A stretch of 64,000 nucleotides of DNA from Kutzneria sp. CA-103260 (GCF_018263855.1 NZ_CP073318.1:10540001-10604000); one strand, 5' to 3'. Positions 25,214 to 33,664 are shown, counted from the first letter of the stretch. Numbers and translations: made by a program. Notes: generated by a model not told the origin, from the sequence alone.

Positions 25214-25498
25214 GTGCAACCGGTCTTGGTGGTCGTCTACTACGTGCTGTTCTTCTTCTGGCTGCTGCTCTCGGCACGCCTGGTCGTGGAGTACGTCCGG
25301 GCGTTCTCCCGGGAGTGGCGGCCGGCGGGAGGGGTTGCGGTCACGCTGGAGACCATCTACACAGTGACAGACCCTCCGGTCCGGTTGGCCCGTCGCGTGA
25401 TACCGATGGTACGAATCGGGGGCGTCGGGCTGGACCTATCGATTATGGTCGTGTTCCTGGTCGTGTACATACTGATGCAACTGACGCGTACATACTGA
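25214..25498 (+). CDS. YggT-family membrane protein
   Basis: A 94-residue protein with two membrane segments (about 4-22 and 72-90) joined by a loop with the family motif TVTDPPVRLARRVIP. Its function is not established; it belongs to the division neighbourhood in actinobacteria and firmicutes. The stop codon falls inside a 23-bp tandem duplication, so the last three residues are likely recent. GTG 25214 is used. Confidence 0.88.
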   Translation: MQPVLVVVYYVLFFFWLLLSARLVVEYVRAFSREWRPAGGVAVTLETIYTVTDPPVRLARRVIPMVRIGGVGLDLSIMVVFLVVYILMQLTRTY

Positions 25499-25510
25499 TG
25501 CGGCTGACGC
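25465..25510 (+). repeat. 23-bp tandem duplication across the yggT stop
   Basis: Two adjacent 23-bp units (25465-25487 and 25488-25510) share GTACATACTGATGC and CTGACGC, differing at AA/GG. Because 23 is not a multiple of three, the second copy is read in another frame and provides the TGA stop. Confidence 0.85.
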
Positions 25511-25568
25511 AGCCCAGGTGACGGGGATCCTGGACCTGTACCGGTCGTGACTGCCGTGAGGTGATCTG

Positions 25569-26372
25569 ATGCCGTTGACCCCCGCTGACGTGCACAACGT
25601 CGCGTTCAGCAAGCCTCCTATCGGGAAGCGGGGCTACAACGAGGACGAGGTTGACGCCTTCCTCGACCTGGTTGAGGGCGAGCTGGCCCGCCTGATCGAG
25701 GAGAACTCCGACCTGCGCGCGCAGGTTGAGCAGCTGGACTCCCAGCTGGAGGCCGCGCGCGCCGACCTGGACGACGCCCGGAGCAAGGTCGGCTCCGGCC
25801 CCATGCCCGGCCGCGAGGAACCCCGTCGCCTCGCTTCCGTTCCGCCGCCGTCGGTGATGGAGCAGACCACGCCTGGTGGCGACCACCACGTGCAGGCGGC
25901 CAAGGTCCTGGGTCTCGCCCAGGAGATGGCCGACCGGCTCACCGGTGAGGCCAAGGGCGAGGCGGATTCGATGCTGGCCGAGGCCCGCACCAAGTCCGAG
26001 CAGCTGCTTTCCGAGGCGCGGGCGAAGGCCGACACCATGGTCAACGAGGCGCGCACCCGCGCCGAGACCATGCTCAACGACGCCCGGACCCGGTCCGAGA
26101 CCCTGGAGCGCAACGCCCGGGAGAAGGCCGCGGCCCTGGACCGCGACGCGCAGCGCAAGCACGCCGAGGTGATGGGCAACATCACCCAGGAGAAGAACGC
26201 GCTGGAGAAGAAGATCGACATGCTCCGCACGATGGAGCGCGAGTACCGGACCCGACTCAAGAGCCTGCTCGAGTCGCAGCTGGCCGAGCTGAACGACCGC
26301 ACTTCTGCCGCGCCCTCCGAGGGCCGTCAGAGCGGTGGCTACACGTTCGGCGCGCGGGCTGAGGCTGGCTGA
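25569..26372 (+). CDS. divIVA: Polar growth coiled-coil protein DivIVA (Wag31)
   Basis: Scaffold that marks curved membrane at the poles and directs tip growth. The N-terminal membrane-binding domain reads VHNVAFSKPPIGKRGYNEDE, followed by VDAFLDLVEGELARLIEENS. A Gly/Pro-rich linker (about 75-105) leads to a long coiled coil (about 115-250) with heptad-like repeats EARTKSEQLLSEARAKAD and NEARTRAETMLNDARTR. It has 267 residues. GAGGTGATC precedes the ATG. Confidence 0.95.
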   Translation: MPLTPADVHNVAFSKPPIGKRGYNEDEVDAFLDLVEGELARLIEENSDLRAQVEQLDSQLEAARADLDDARSKVGSGPMPGREEPRRLASVPPPSVMEQTTPGGDHHVQAAKVLGLAQEMADRLTGEAKGEADSMLAEARTKSEQLLSEARAKADTMVNEARTRAETMLNDARTRSETLERNAREKAAALDRDAQRKHAEVMGNITQEKNALEKKIDMLRTMEREYRTRLKSLLESQLAELNDRTSAAPSEGRQSGGYTFGARAEAG

Positions 26373-26392
26373 GGGTCTGACGACTCTCTGAA

Positions 26393-26417
26393 GGCAGACC
26401 TGCTGTTGGGGTCTGCC
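26393..26417 (+). terminator. Hairpin after divIVA
   Basis: GGCAGACC (26393-26400) pairs with GGTCTGCC (26410-26417) 20 bp after the divIVA stop. There is no T-run, as is usual for actinobacterial terminators. Confidence 0.55.
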
Positions 26418-26498
26418 GGCGATGGCACGTGTCAACCTGCCGACACCGGCCCGCGTCGTTCCACCGTGAACGGCCGTGCGGTGCCGTAGGGTCGCTGC

Positions 26499-27128
26499 GT
26501 GTCGTCGAACAACGCTGCGTCGTCGAGTGGCCCCGGAAGGTCTTCCGGGCTGCTCTACGTCGTGCTGCTCTGTGTGCTGGGTGCGTTCGCGCTGCTGGTC
26601 GTCGCGCTCGTGTCCACCCAGACCTACTGGGCGTGGGGTTCGGTCGCGCTCAGCGTCGTCGGCGCCGTGGTGCTGCTGCTGGACTGGCAGCGCCGGCGTC
26701 GCGCACAGGCGCGCCCGGCCGCCGGTGGGACAGCTGCTGCCGCCGAGCCGATCGTCGACGGCGGAGACGACGAATCTGATGCGGACCCCCAGGAAGACGA
26801 GGGTGGACCGGGAGAATCGCAGGCTACAGGTGATCTTGACAGCCCTGCCACCGGGGGTGTCCGGATCGGCACGAATCGTGATGATCAGCAGGAACCCGCG
26901 GAGGAGGACACCGACGCGGCCGACGCGCTGGTCGTCTCGGAGCTGACCGACGAGGTGCTGGTGCTCGACGAGCGGCCCCGCTACCACCTCGCCGCCTGCG
27001 GCTGGCTCGGCGAGCGCCCGGTCATCCCGCTGCCGGTCAACGAGGCCCGGCAACTGGGCTTCACCCCCTGCGCCGTCTGCACCCCTGACGCCACGCTGGC
27101 GGCGGCGACCAGAAGCGCCACCGACTGA
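26499..27128 (+). CDS. Two-TM membrane protein with a C-terminal Cys motif (function unknown)
   Basis: Not assigned to a named family. It is a 209-residue protein with two adjacent membrane segments (about 18-38 and 45-62), a basic stop-transfer RRRRAQAR, and an acidic low-complexity linker (about 80-140). The compact C-terminal segment has RYHLAACGWLGERPV and GFTPCAVCTPD. The H-x4-C and CxxC residues could bind a metal, as in Ada-like zinc motifs. GTG 26499 follows TAGGGT (26487-26492) by 6 nt, a leaderless layout. It sits between divIVA and ileS. Confidence 0.72.
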   Translation: MSSNNAASSSGPGRSSGLLYVVLLCVLGAFALLVVALVSTQTYWAWGSVALSVVGAVVLLLDWQRRRRAQARPAAGGTAAAAEPIVDGGDDESDADPQEDEGGPGESQATGDLDSPATGGVRIGTNRDDQQEPAEEDTDAADALVVSELTDEVLVLDERPRYHLAACGWLGERPVIPLPVNEARQLGFTPCAVCTPDATLAAATRSATD

Positions 27129-27164
27129 CCCCTCTCGCGCCGCCCCTGTACCCGGCACTTTTGG

Positions 27165-27215
27165 CCACATGTGGCGCACATTCGACTCCCAGCGCCACAT
27201 GTGGACCACATGTGG
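27165..27215. repeat. Triple CCACATGTGG palindrome repeat, copy 1
   Basis: Three copies of the 10-bp perfect palindrome CCACATGTGG at 27165, 27195 and 27206. The spacer between the first two contains CGCACATTCGAC. It lies between the stop at 27128 and the ileS leader. The same three sites at the same spacing occur at 36737, 36767 and 36778. Confidence 0.88.
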
Positions 27216-27271
27216 CAACGGGGGCGGGTGGTCGCGAGGTGATTTGTCGGGCCGCGTTACTCTTGACACAG

Positions 27272-27478
27272 CAGGCGTCGATCCGGCCATCACCGGGGAG
27301 TCTCCGGAAGAACAGGCCGCGAGGCCCCAGTAGAACCGGACGGGTGGGCCCGTCACAGCCCGCAAACGAGTGGCCGCCACCTCGCTGGCGGCAATCGGGG
27401 TGGTACCGCGGTGCGCCTGGCCAGGTGCGTCGTCCCCGTCACGAACGACGGACGACGGGACCGCGAGGAGCAGCACCG
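27272..27478 (+). promoter_or_regulatory. ileS T-box leader (tRNA-Ile sensing, ultrashort stem I type)
   Basis: The T-box core GGGGTGGTACCGCGG (27397-27411) is present. Its UGGU (27401-27404) would pair with the ACCA end of uncharged tRNA-Ile. A short stem I with an ATC triplet, the expected isoleucine specifier, lies about 27289-27291 (CCATCACCGGGGAGTCTCCGG region). A stem III (GCCGCCAC/GGCGGC-like) lies around 27373-27392. Downstream, GTCGTCCC and GACGACGGGACCGCGAGGAG can pair near the ribosome-binding site. This fits the translational T-box known for actinobacterial ileS. Confidence 0.85.
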
Positions 27479-30400
27479 ATGGCCTACCCACTCGAATCCT
27501 TCACCGACGGCGGCGTGCCGGCGCAGCCGTCGTTCCCCAAGCTGGAGACCGCGGTCCTGGACTACTGGGGTCGGGACCGCACCTTCCAGGCCAGCGTGGA
27601 CAACCGCCCGGCCGGTGAGAACGGCGCCAACGAGTTCGTCTTCTACGACGGCCCGCCCTTCGCCAACGGCCTGCCGCACTACGGCCACCTGCTGACCGGC
27701 TACGCCAAGGACGTCGTCCCGCGCTACCAGGCGATGCGCGGCCACCACGTGGAGCGGCGCTTCGGCTGGGACTGCCACGGCCTGCCGGCCGAGGTCCGGG
27801 CCGAGAAGGAGCTGGGCATCTCCTCCAAGGCGGAGATCGAGGCGCTCGGCGTGGACAAGTTCAACGAGGCCTGCCGCACCTCGGTGCTGCGCTACACCTC
27901 CGAGTGGCGCGACTACGTGACCCGGCAGGCCCGCTGGGTGGACTTCGACAACGACTACAAGACGCTCGACCTGGACTACATGGAAAGCGTCATGTGGGCC
28001 TTCAAGACCCTGTGGGACAAGGGTCTGGTCTACGAGGGCTTCCGCGTCCTCTGGTACTGCTGGCGCTGCGAGACGCCGCTGTCCAACTCCGAGACCCGCA
28101 TGGACGACACCTACCGCGACCGGCAGGACCCGGCGGTCACGGTCGGCATGCGGCTCGAATCCGGTGAGCTGGCCCTGATCTGGACCACCACGCCGTGGAC
28201 GCTGCCGTCCAACCTGGCCATCGCCGTGCACCCGGACGTCGACTACGTGACGGTCGAGGCCAACGGCGAGAAGTACGTGCTGGCCGAGGCCCGCGTCCGC
28301 GCCTACGCCCGCGAACTGGGCGAGGAGCCGACGGTGCTGGCCCGGTTCAAGGGCACGGACCTGCTGGGCCGCCGCTACACGCCGGTGTTCGACTTCTTCG
28401 CCGGCCGCCCGAACGCGCACCAGATCCTGGCCGCCGACTACGTCACCACCGAGGACGGCACCGGCCTGGTGCACATCGCGCCGGCCTTCGGTGAGGAGGA
28501 CAAGGTCGTCACCGACGCCGCGGACATCGAGCCCGTCGTGCCGGTGGACGCCCGCGGCCGGTTCACCGCCGAAATCCCGCCGTACGCCGAACTCCAGGTG
28601 TTCGAGGCCAACAAGCCGATCATCAAGGACCTGCGCGAGCGGGGCGTGCTGCTGCGGCACGAGACCTACGACCACTCCTACCCGCACTGCTGGCGCTGCG
28701 ACACGCCGCTGATCCAGCGGGCGGTGTCCTCCTGGTTCGTCGCGGTGACCAAGTTCCGGGACCGCATGGTCGAGCTCAACCAGGAGATCAACTGGGTGCC
28801 CGACCACGTGCGGGACGGCCAGATGGGCAAGTGGCTGGCCAACGCCCGGGACTGGAACATCTCCCGCAACCGGTTCTGGGGCTCGCCGATCCCGGTGTGG
28901 ATGTCCGACGACCCGGCCTACCCGCGCACCGACGTCTACGGCTCGCTGGACGAGCTGGCGCGGGACTTCGGCGTGCGGCCGGCGGACCTGCACCGGCCGA
29001 CCATCGACGAGCTGACCCGGCCCAACCCGGACGACCCGACCGGCAAGTCGACCATGCGCCGGGTGCCCGAGGTGCTGGACTGCTGGTTCGAGTCCGGCTC
29101 GATGCCGTTCGCCCAGGTGCACTACCCGTTCGAGAACACCGACTGGTTCGAGCACCACTACCCCGGCGACTTCATCGTCGAGTACAGCGCGCAGACCCGC
29201 GGCTGGTTCTACAACATGCACGTGCTGGCCACGGCCCTGTTCGACCGGCCGGCGTTCCGCAACTGCATCGCGCACGGCATCGTGCTCGGCGACGACGGCC
29301 AGAAGATGTCCAAGTCGCTGAACAACTACCCGGACGTCAACGAGGTGTTCGAGCGCGACGGCTCGGACGCCATGCGCTGGTTCCTGATGTCCAGCCCGAT
29401 CCTGCGCGGCGGCAACCTGGTCGTCACCGAGCGGGGCATCCGCGACTCGGTGCGCCAGGCCGTGCTGCCGCTGTGGAACTCGTGGTACTTCCTCGCGCTG
29501 TACGCCAACGCGGCCGGCACGCAGGGCACGTGGCGGGTGGACAGCGAGCACGTGCTCGACCGGTACGTGCTGGCCAAGACCCACGACCTGGTGGTCGAGG
29601 TGACCGGCGCGCTGGACAACTACGACCTGGCCGGCGCGTGCTTCGCGGTGCGGGACTTCCTGGAGGTCCTGACCAACTGGTATGTGCGGCGCTCCCGGGA
29701 CCGGTTCTGGGCCGGCGAGCAGGACGCCGTCGACACCCTGCACACCGTGCTGGAGCTGGTGAGCCGGGTGGCGGCCCCGCTGCTGCCGCTGACCACGGAG
29801 TCGGTGTGGCGCGGCCTGACCGGCGGTCGGTCGGTGCACCTGGCCGACTTCCCCAAGCCCGACGAGGTGCCGGCCGACGCGGCGCTGGTGTCGGCGATGG
29901 ACGAGGTGCGGCAGGTCTGCTCGGCGGCGTTGTCCCTGCGCAAGGCCAACAAGCTGCGGGTGCGGCTGCCGCTGGCCAAGCTGGTGGTGGCCACGCCGGA
30001 CGCCGAGGCGCTGCGGCCGTTCGTCGGCCTGATCGGCGACGAGGTCAACGTGAAGGCGGTCGAGCTGACCACCGACGTGGCGGCCCACGGGCAGTTCCAG
30101 CTGACCGTGAACGCCCGAGCCTGCGGGCCGCGGCTGGGCGCGGCCGTGCAGAAGGTGATCAAGGCCGTGAAGGCGGGCGAGTGGACCACCGCCGAGGACG
30201 GCTCGGTGTCCGCGGCCGGCATCGACCTGCTGCCCGGTGAGTACGAGCAGCGGCTGGTGGCCACCGACCCGGCCGCGACCGCGGCGCTGCCCGGCGGGGC
30301 CGGCTTGGTCGTGCTGGACACGGCCGTCACCGACGAGCTGGCGGCCGAGGGCGTGGCCCGGGACGTGGTCCGCGTGGTGCAGCAGGCCCGGCGCGACGCC

Positions 30401-30595
30401 GGCCTGGACGTGTCGGACCGGATCACGCTGACCGTGTCGGCGGCCGAGGACGTGGCCGCCGCGGTGCGGGTGCACGAGGCGTTCCTGGCCGCGGAGACCC
30501 TGGCCGACGCGGTGGCCTACGGGCCGGTGGACAACGGTGTGAGTGGGGCCGTCGGCGACGGCGGCGAGGTCACCGTGCTGGTGGCCAAGGCCTGA
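27479..30595 (+). CDS. ileS: Isoleucyl-tRNA synthetase, eukaryote-like (IleS2) type
   Basis: Class I aminoacyl-tRNA synthetase that charges tRNA-Ile. The HIGH motif is H67-Y-G-H70 within PPFANGLPHYGHLL, and K609-M-S-K-S613 is intact. The CP1 editing domain lies between. At 1038 residues, with no C-terminal zinc finger, it belongs to the long eukaryote-like clade found in actinobacteria, which is generally less sensitive to mupirocin. The ATG at 27479 has GAGGAG 8 nt upstream and directly follows the T-box leader; longer upstream frames are leader sequence. Confidence 0.96.
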   Translation: MAYPLESFTDGGVPAQPSFPKLETAVLDYWGRDRTFQASVDNRPAGENGANEFVFYDGPPFANGLPHYGHLLTGYAKDVVPRYQAMRGHHVERRFGWDCHGLPAEVRAEKELGISSKAEIEALGVDKFNEACRTSVLRYTSEWRDYVTRQARWVDFDNDYKTLDLDYMESVMWAFKTLWDKGLVYEGFRVLWYCWRCETPLSNSETRMDDTYRDRQDPAVTVGMRLESGELALIWTTTPWTLPSNLAIAVHPDVDYVTVEANGEKYVLAEARVRAYARELGEEPTVLARFKGTDLLGRRYTPVFDFFAGRPNAHQILAADYVTTEDGTGLVHIAPAFGEEDKVVTDAADIEPVVPVDARGRFTAEIPPYAELQVFEANKPIIKDLRERGVLLRHETYDHSYPHCWRCDTPLIQRAVSSWFVAVTKFRDRMVELNQEINWVPDHVRDGQMGKWLANARDWNISRNRFWGSPIPVWMSDDPAYPRTDVYGSLDELARDFGVRPADLHRPTIDELTRPNPDDPTGKSTMRRVPEVLDCWFESGSMPFAQVHYPFENTDWFEHHYPGDFIVEYSAQTRGWFYNMHVLATALFDRPAFRNCIAHGIVLGDDGQKMSKSLNNYPDVNEVFERDGSDAMRWFLMSSPILRGGNLVVTERGIRDSVRQAVLPLWNSWYFLALYANAAGTQGTWRVDSEHVLDRYVLAKTHDLVVEVTGALDNYDLAGACFAVRDFLEVLTNWYVRRSRDRFWAGEQDAVDTLHTVLELVSRVAAPLLPLTTESVWRGLTGGRSVHLADFPKPDEVPADAALVSAMDEVRQVCSAALSLRKANKLRVRLPLAKLVVATPDAEALRPFVGLIGDEVNVKAVELTTDVAAHGQFQLTVNARACGPRLGAAVQKVIKAVKAGEWTTAEDGSVSAAGIDLLPGEYEQRLVATDPAATAALPGGAGLVVLDTAVTDELAAEGVARDVVRVVQQARRDAGLDVSDRITLTVSAAEDVAAAVRVHEAFLAAETLADAVAYGPVDNGVSGAVGDGGEVTVLVAKA

Positions 30596-30602
30596 GGTGA
30601 GG

Positions 30603-30642
30603 GTGGCGACCCCGGTCACCCCCATGGCACCGGGGTCGCCAC
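30603..30642 (+). terminator. Hairpin terminator of ileS
   Basis: GTGGCGACCCCGGT (30603-30616) pairs perfectly over 14 bp with ACCGGGGTCGCCAC (30629-30642), 7 bp after the ileS stop, loop 12 nt. Confidence 0.75.
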
Positions 30643-30690
30643 GGCACAGTGCCTCGTTGCCTGGGCCCAGCACGTTTCCCTCACCCTGCT

Positions 30691-30735
30691 CCATACGCTG
30701 CCGTACGGAACAATTCCATACGGTAGCGTATGGAA
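30691..30735 (+). promoter_or_regulatory. Operator of the TetR-type regulator gene
   Basis: Two 18-bp arms (30691-30708 and 30716-30733) are complementary at 16 positions. Nested in the right half is the perfect 9-4-9 palindrome TTCCATACG-N4-CGTATGGAA (30714-30735). It covers the putative -10 box TAGCGT (30724-30729) and ends 2 bp before the regulator's start codon, so binding would block its own transcription. Confidence 0.75.
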
Positions 30736-30737
30736 CC

Positions 30738-31286
30738 GTGGCCGGGAAGCGCCGGACGAAGGATGATTGGGTCGCCGCCGCCCTCGAGATGATCGCCGAG
30801 CGCGGCGTGGGGGCGTTGGCCGTGGAGCCGCTCGCGCAGCGGCTGGGGGCGACCAAGGGCAGCGCCTACTGGCATTTCCCCAGTCGCGAGGCGTTGCTGC
30901 AGGCCGCGCTGGACCGCTGGACCGGTGACATCGCCACCGGCATGGCAGCGTTCGCGGCGGTCGAGCGGCCGCCGGACGAGCAGCTGTGGCTGATCTTCAG
31001 CCGGGTGATCGTGGACCGCCCGGAGAACGACGTCGAGTTCGCCATGATCGCCGCGACCGACGACCCGCAGGTGGCGGCGGCGATGCGGCGGCTGAGCGAG
31101 GGCCGGCTGGAACTGCTGGCCTCCCGGCTGGTGTTGATGGGCTTCGACGAGGACACCGCCCGGGTGCGGGCCCTGCAGATGCACACCTTCCTGCTCGGTC
31201 ATGTGCAGGTCGACCGCCGCGGCGTGACGATCGGCGATCCGGTGGCGTACGCGCGCAGCGCCTTTCGGCTCATGATTGCCCAATGA
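30738..31286 (+). CDS. TetR-family transcriptional regulator
   Basis: A 182-residue repressor-type protein. The N-terminal helix-turn-helix (KDDWVAAALEMIAERGVGAL, then LAQRLGATKGSAYWHFPSRE) is typical of TetR; the remainder is the variable ligand-binding domain. GTG 30738 lies 8 nt after TAGCGT and 2 bp after a large palindromic operator, indicating autorepression. The ligand is unknown. The DUF167 gene overlaps its stop by 4 bp, and the antiporter beyond may also be in the regulon. Confidence 0.9.
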   Translation: MAGKRRTKDDWVAAALEMIAERGVGALAVEPLAQRLGATKGSAYWHFPSREALLQAALDRWTGDIATGMAAFAAVERPPDEQLWLIFSRVIVDRPENDVEFAMIAATDDPQVAAAMRRLSEGRLELLASRLVLMGFDEDTARVRALQMHTFLLGHVQVDRRGVTIGDPVAYARSAFRLMIAQ

Positions 31287-31537
31287 GGTTCGCTGTACGC
31301 GTAAAACCGGGCGCACGCCGGGACTCCGTCGGCGGTGTGTGGGGTGACGGGGCGCTGGTGGTGGCCGTCGCCGCGCCGGCGGTGGAAGGCAAGGCCAACG
31401 AGGCTGTGCGCAAGGCTCTGGCCGGCGCATTCGGCATCCGCCGGCAGGATGTGGTGATCGTGTCCGGGGAGCGCAGTCGCGACAAGATCGTGGAACTGCC
31501 GGACGCTTTCGAGCGGTTGCGCGAACTTCTAGTGTAG
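31283..31537 (+). CDS. DUF167 (YggU-family) small protein
   Basis: An 84-residue protein with the family segments RFAVRVKPGARRDSV, PAVEGKANEAVRKALAGAF and VSGERSRDKIVEL. The structure of the family is known but its function is not. It overlaps the tetR stop (ATGA), so it is translated with the regulator. In many genomes the family sits with yggT/yggS genes; here it lies 5 kb from them. Confidence 0.88.
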   Translation: MRFAVRVKPGARRDSVGGVWGDGALVVAVAAPAVEGKANEAVRKALAGAFGIRRQDVVIVSGERSRDKIVELPDAFERLRELLV

Positions 31538-31551
31538 CACTGGGTTCACAC

Positions 31552-31566
31552 TGTCCATTATGGACA
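31552..31566. promoter_or_regulatory. TGTCCAT-T-ATGGACA palindrome upstream of the antiporter
   Basis: A perfect 7-1-7 inverted repeat about 80 bp before the antiporter start and 15 bp after the DUF167 stop. It could be an operator for the antiporter. It is too short and lacks a loop for a good terminator. Confidence 0.45.
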
Positions 31567-31644
31567 TCCAAAGTGGTCGATTAGTACATTTCCGTGATCG
31601 TCACGCACAATGTTCATGCGGACAGGTGACATCCGGGAGGTGGG

Positions 31645-33129
31645 ATGGCCAATCTATCGACTGCGCTTGGTATTGGCGCGCTGGTGCTGTTGCTCTCCGT
31701 GGTCGCTGTCCGTCTCTCCGTTCGTCTCGGCCTGCCCTCACTGCTGCTCTATCTCGGCATCGGCCTGCTGATCGGCGAGGGCGGTTTCGGCATCCGGTTC
31801 GACAACGCCGAGCTCACCCAGTCGCTCGGCATCGCGGCGCTGGTCCTCATTCTGGCCGAGGGCGGGCTGACCACGCGGTGGTCGAACGTGAAAAGGTCGC
31901 TGGGACTGGGAATCACACTGTCCACTGTGGCCGTGCTGGTCAGCATCGCCGTCACCGGCGAGGCACTGCACCTGCTGCTGGGCCTGGATTGGCGGACCGC
32001 CCTGCTGTGGGGCGCGGTGCTGTCCTCGACCGACGCCGCCGCCGTGTTCAGCGTGCTGCGCGGAGTCGGCGTCAGCAAGCGGCTCGTCGGCGCGTTGGAA
32101 CTGGAATCCGGCCTCAACGACGCGCCCGTGTTCATCGCCGTTGTCCTGCTCGTGGCCGCCGACCCGGTGGGCTGGACCACGCCGCTGCTGGTCGTCTACG
32201 AGCTGGGCGCCGGCGCCGCCGTCGGCGCGATCGTCGGCTGGCTCGGCGCCATGGGCCTGCGGCGGGCCGCGCTGCCGGCCACCGGTCTGTATCCGGTGGC
32301 CACGGTCGCCATGTGCGTGCTGGCCTACGCCGCCGGCGACATCCTGCACGCCTCGGGCCTGCTCGCCACCTACGTGACCGGCCTGGTGCTGGGCAATTCC
32401 CGGCTGCCACACCGATCCGACACCCTGTCCTTCGCCGAGGGCCTGGGCTGGCTGGCCCAGATCGGGCTGTTCGTCTTACTGGGACTGTTCGCCTCGCCCC
32501 AACGGCTGCTCAGCGCCCTGGTTCCGGCCCTGGTCGCCGGCGCCGTGCTGCTCCTGCTGGCCCGGCCGCTGTCGGTGTTCCTGTCCGTGACGCCGTTCCG
32601 GGTGAAGTGGCGGGAGCAGGTCTTCCTGTCCTGGTCCGGACTTCGCGGCGCGGTGCCCATCGTGCTCGCCCTGATTCCCCTGACCAACGGCGTTCCCGGC
32701 GCGCAACACCTGGTCGACGTCGTCTTCGTGCTCGTCGTCGTGCTGACCCTCGTGCAGGGCGGGACGCTGCCCCTGATCGCCCGCTGGCTGGGCCTGGTCA
32801 AGGGCTCCACCGACGCCCAGGAGATCGAGGTCGACTCCGCCCCGCTGGACACCCTGGGGGCCGAGCTGATCCAGGTGAAGGTGCAGACCGGGTCCAAGCT
32901 GCACGGCGTCTACCTCTCCGAGCTGCGCCTGCCCACCGGCGCGTCGATCAGCCTCATCGTCCGCGACGACGCCGGCTTCACGCCCACGCCCACCACCCGG
33001 CTCCAGGAGGAGGACCAGCTGCTGGTGGTCGCCACCGAGACCGCCCGGGACGCTACCGAGCGCCGCATCCGGGCCGTGGACCGCGCCGGCCGCTTCGCCA
33101 AGTGGAAGGGCGAGTCGGGCACCGACTGA
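31645..33129 (+). CDS. CPA1-type cation/proton antiporter with TrkA-C domain (NhaP2/CvrA-like)
   Basis: A 494-residue monovalent cation/H+ antiporter. About twelve to thirteen membrane segments (1-390) include the ion-site region SSTDAAAVFSVLRGVGVSKR and ESGLNDAPVFIAV. A cytoplasmic TrkA-C-like regulatory domain (about 405-475, LGAELIQVKVQTGSKLHGVY onward) follows. This order matches K+/H+ antiporters of the NhaP2/CvrA group. GGGAGGTGG precedes the ATG. The ion (K+ or Na+) cannot be fixed from sequence. Confidence 0.9.
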   Translation: MANLSTALGIGALVLLLSVVAVRLSVRLGLPSLLLYLGIGLLIGEGGFGIRFDNAELTQSLGIAALVLILAEGGLTTRWSNVKRSLGLGITLSTVAVLVSIAVTGEALHLLLGLDWRTALLWGAVLSSTDAAAVFSVLRGVGVSKRLVGALELESGLNDAPVFIAVVLLVAADPVGWTTPLLVVYELGAGAAVGAIVGWLGAMGLRRAALPATGLYPVATVAMCVLAYAAGDILHASGLLATYVTGLVLGNSRLPHRSDTLSFAEGLGWLAQIGLFVLLGLFASPQRLLSALVPALVAGAVLLLLARPLSVFLSVTPFRVKWREQVFLSWSGLRGAVPIVLALIPLTNGVPGAQHLVDVVFVLVVVLTLVQGGTLPLIARWLGLVKGSTDAQEIEVDSAPLDTLGAELIQVKVQTGSKLHGVYLSELRLPTGASISLIVRDDAGFTPTPTTRLQEEDQLLVVATETARDATERRIRAVDRAGRFAKWKGESGTD

Positions 33130-33131
33130 TT

Positions 33132-33210
33132 CCCGCGAGTCCCGCGCTCAGACAACTGAATGTCGAGTTCGAAACTCGACATTCAGTTGCCCCAGAGCGG
33201 GACTCGCGGG
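33132..33210. terminator. Bidirectional hairpin between convergent genes (copy 2)
   Basis: The outer arms (33132-33148 and 33194-33210) contain the same CGCGAGTCCCGC...GCGGGACTCGCG core as at 19968. The inner stem is different: CAACTGAATGTCGAGTT (33153-33169) pairs perfectly with 33173-33189 around a CGA loop. It fills the gap between the antiporter and the convergent gene. Confidence 0.78.
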
Positions 33211-33213
33211 GGT

Positions 33214-33489
33214 TCAGGAGAGGGTGCCGGCGAACAGGGCGCGGTGCACGGCCAGGTAGGCCGGGCAGGGGAAGGTGGGGCGGGGCTGCCACCAGTGGTC
33301 GGGGCGGCAGGTGCCGCAGCGGCCGGCGGCGTCGGGGGAGTGCTCGCCGAGCAGGGTGGCCACGGCGTCGACGACGCGCGGGAGCTGGCTGCGGGTGACG
33401 CTGCTGACCAGGCTGTCGTCGGGGTCGCGGGCGAGGTCGGCCAGCATCGACAGATGCCGGTTGAGCTCGTCGTCGAGCTCGCGGAACAT
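33214..33489 (-). CDS. Small Cys-containing protein of unknown function
   Basis: No family recognised. It is a 91-residue protein with an acidic helical N-terminus (MFRELDDELNRHLSMLADLA) and a C-terminal motif GRCGTCRPDHWWQPRPTFPC that might bind a metal through CxxC, His and the later Cys. GGGAGGTAG lies 5 nt before the ATG at 33489, which fixes the start. It is convergent with the antiporter. Confidence 0.7.
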   Translation of the reverse strand: MFRELDDELNRHLSMLADLARDPDDSLVSSVTRSQLPRVVDAVATLLGEHSPDAAGRCGTCRPDHWWQPRPTFPCPAYLAVHRALFAGTLS

Positions 33490-33539
33490 GACTACCTCCC
33501 AGCGGACGGCCACACGTGGTGCGCCGCCGAGTCTGCGCC

Positions 33540-33664
33540 GGCACGGCCGGAAAAAGACCGGCCCGTCACCCCTCCGGGAACGAAATCACTCGTTAGTGAG
33601 CCCTCTCACGATGTGGAAGGACCCTCGACCGGACCGCACACCGTCGGTTACGGTGAATCCCGTT
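33540..33664 (+). promoter_or_regulatory. Promoter-proximal region before the SAM-IV riboswitch
   Basis: Gene-free. It holds two small dyads, GGCCGG/CCGGCC (33545-33563, A-rich loop) and TCACTCGTTAGTGA (about 33588-33601). The promoter of the aminotransferase transcript should lie here, but no clear -35/-10 pair could be chosen. Confidence 0.35.
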
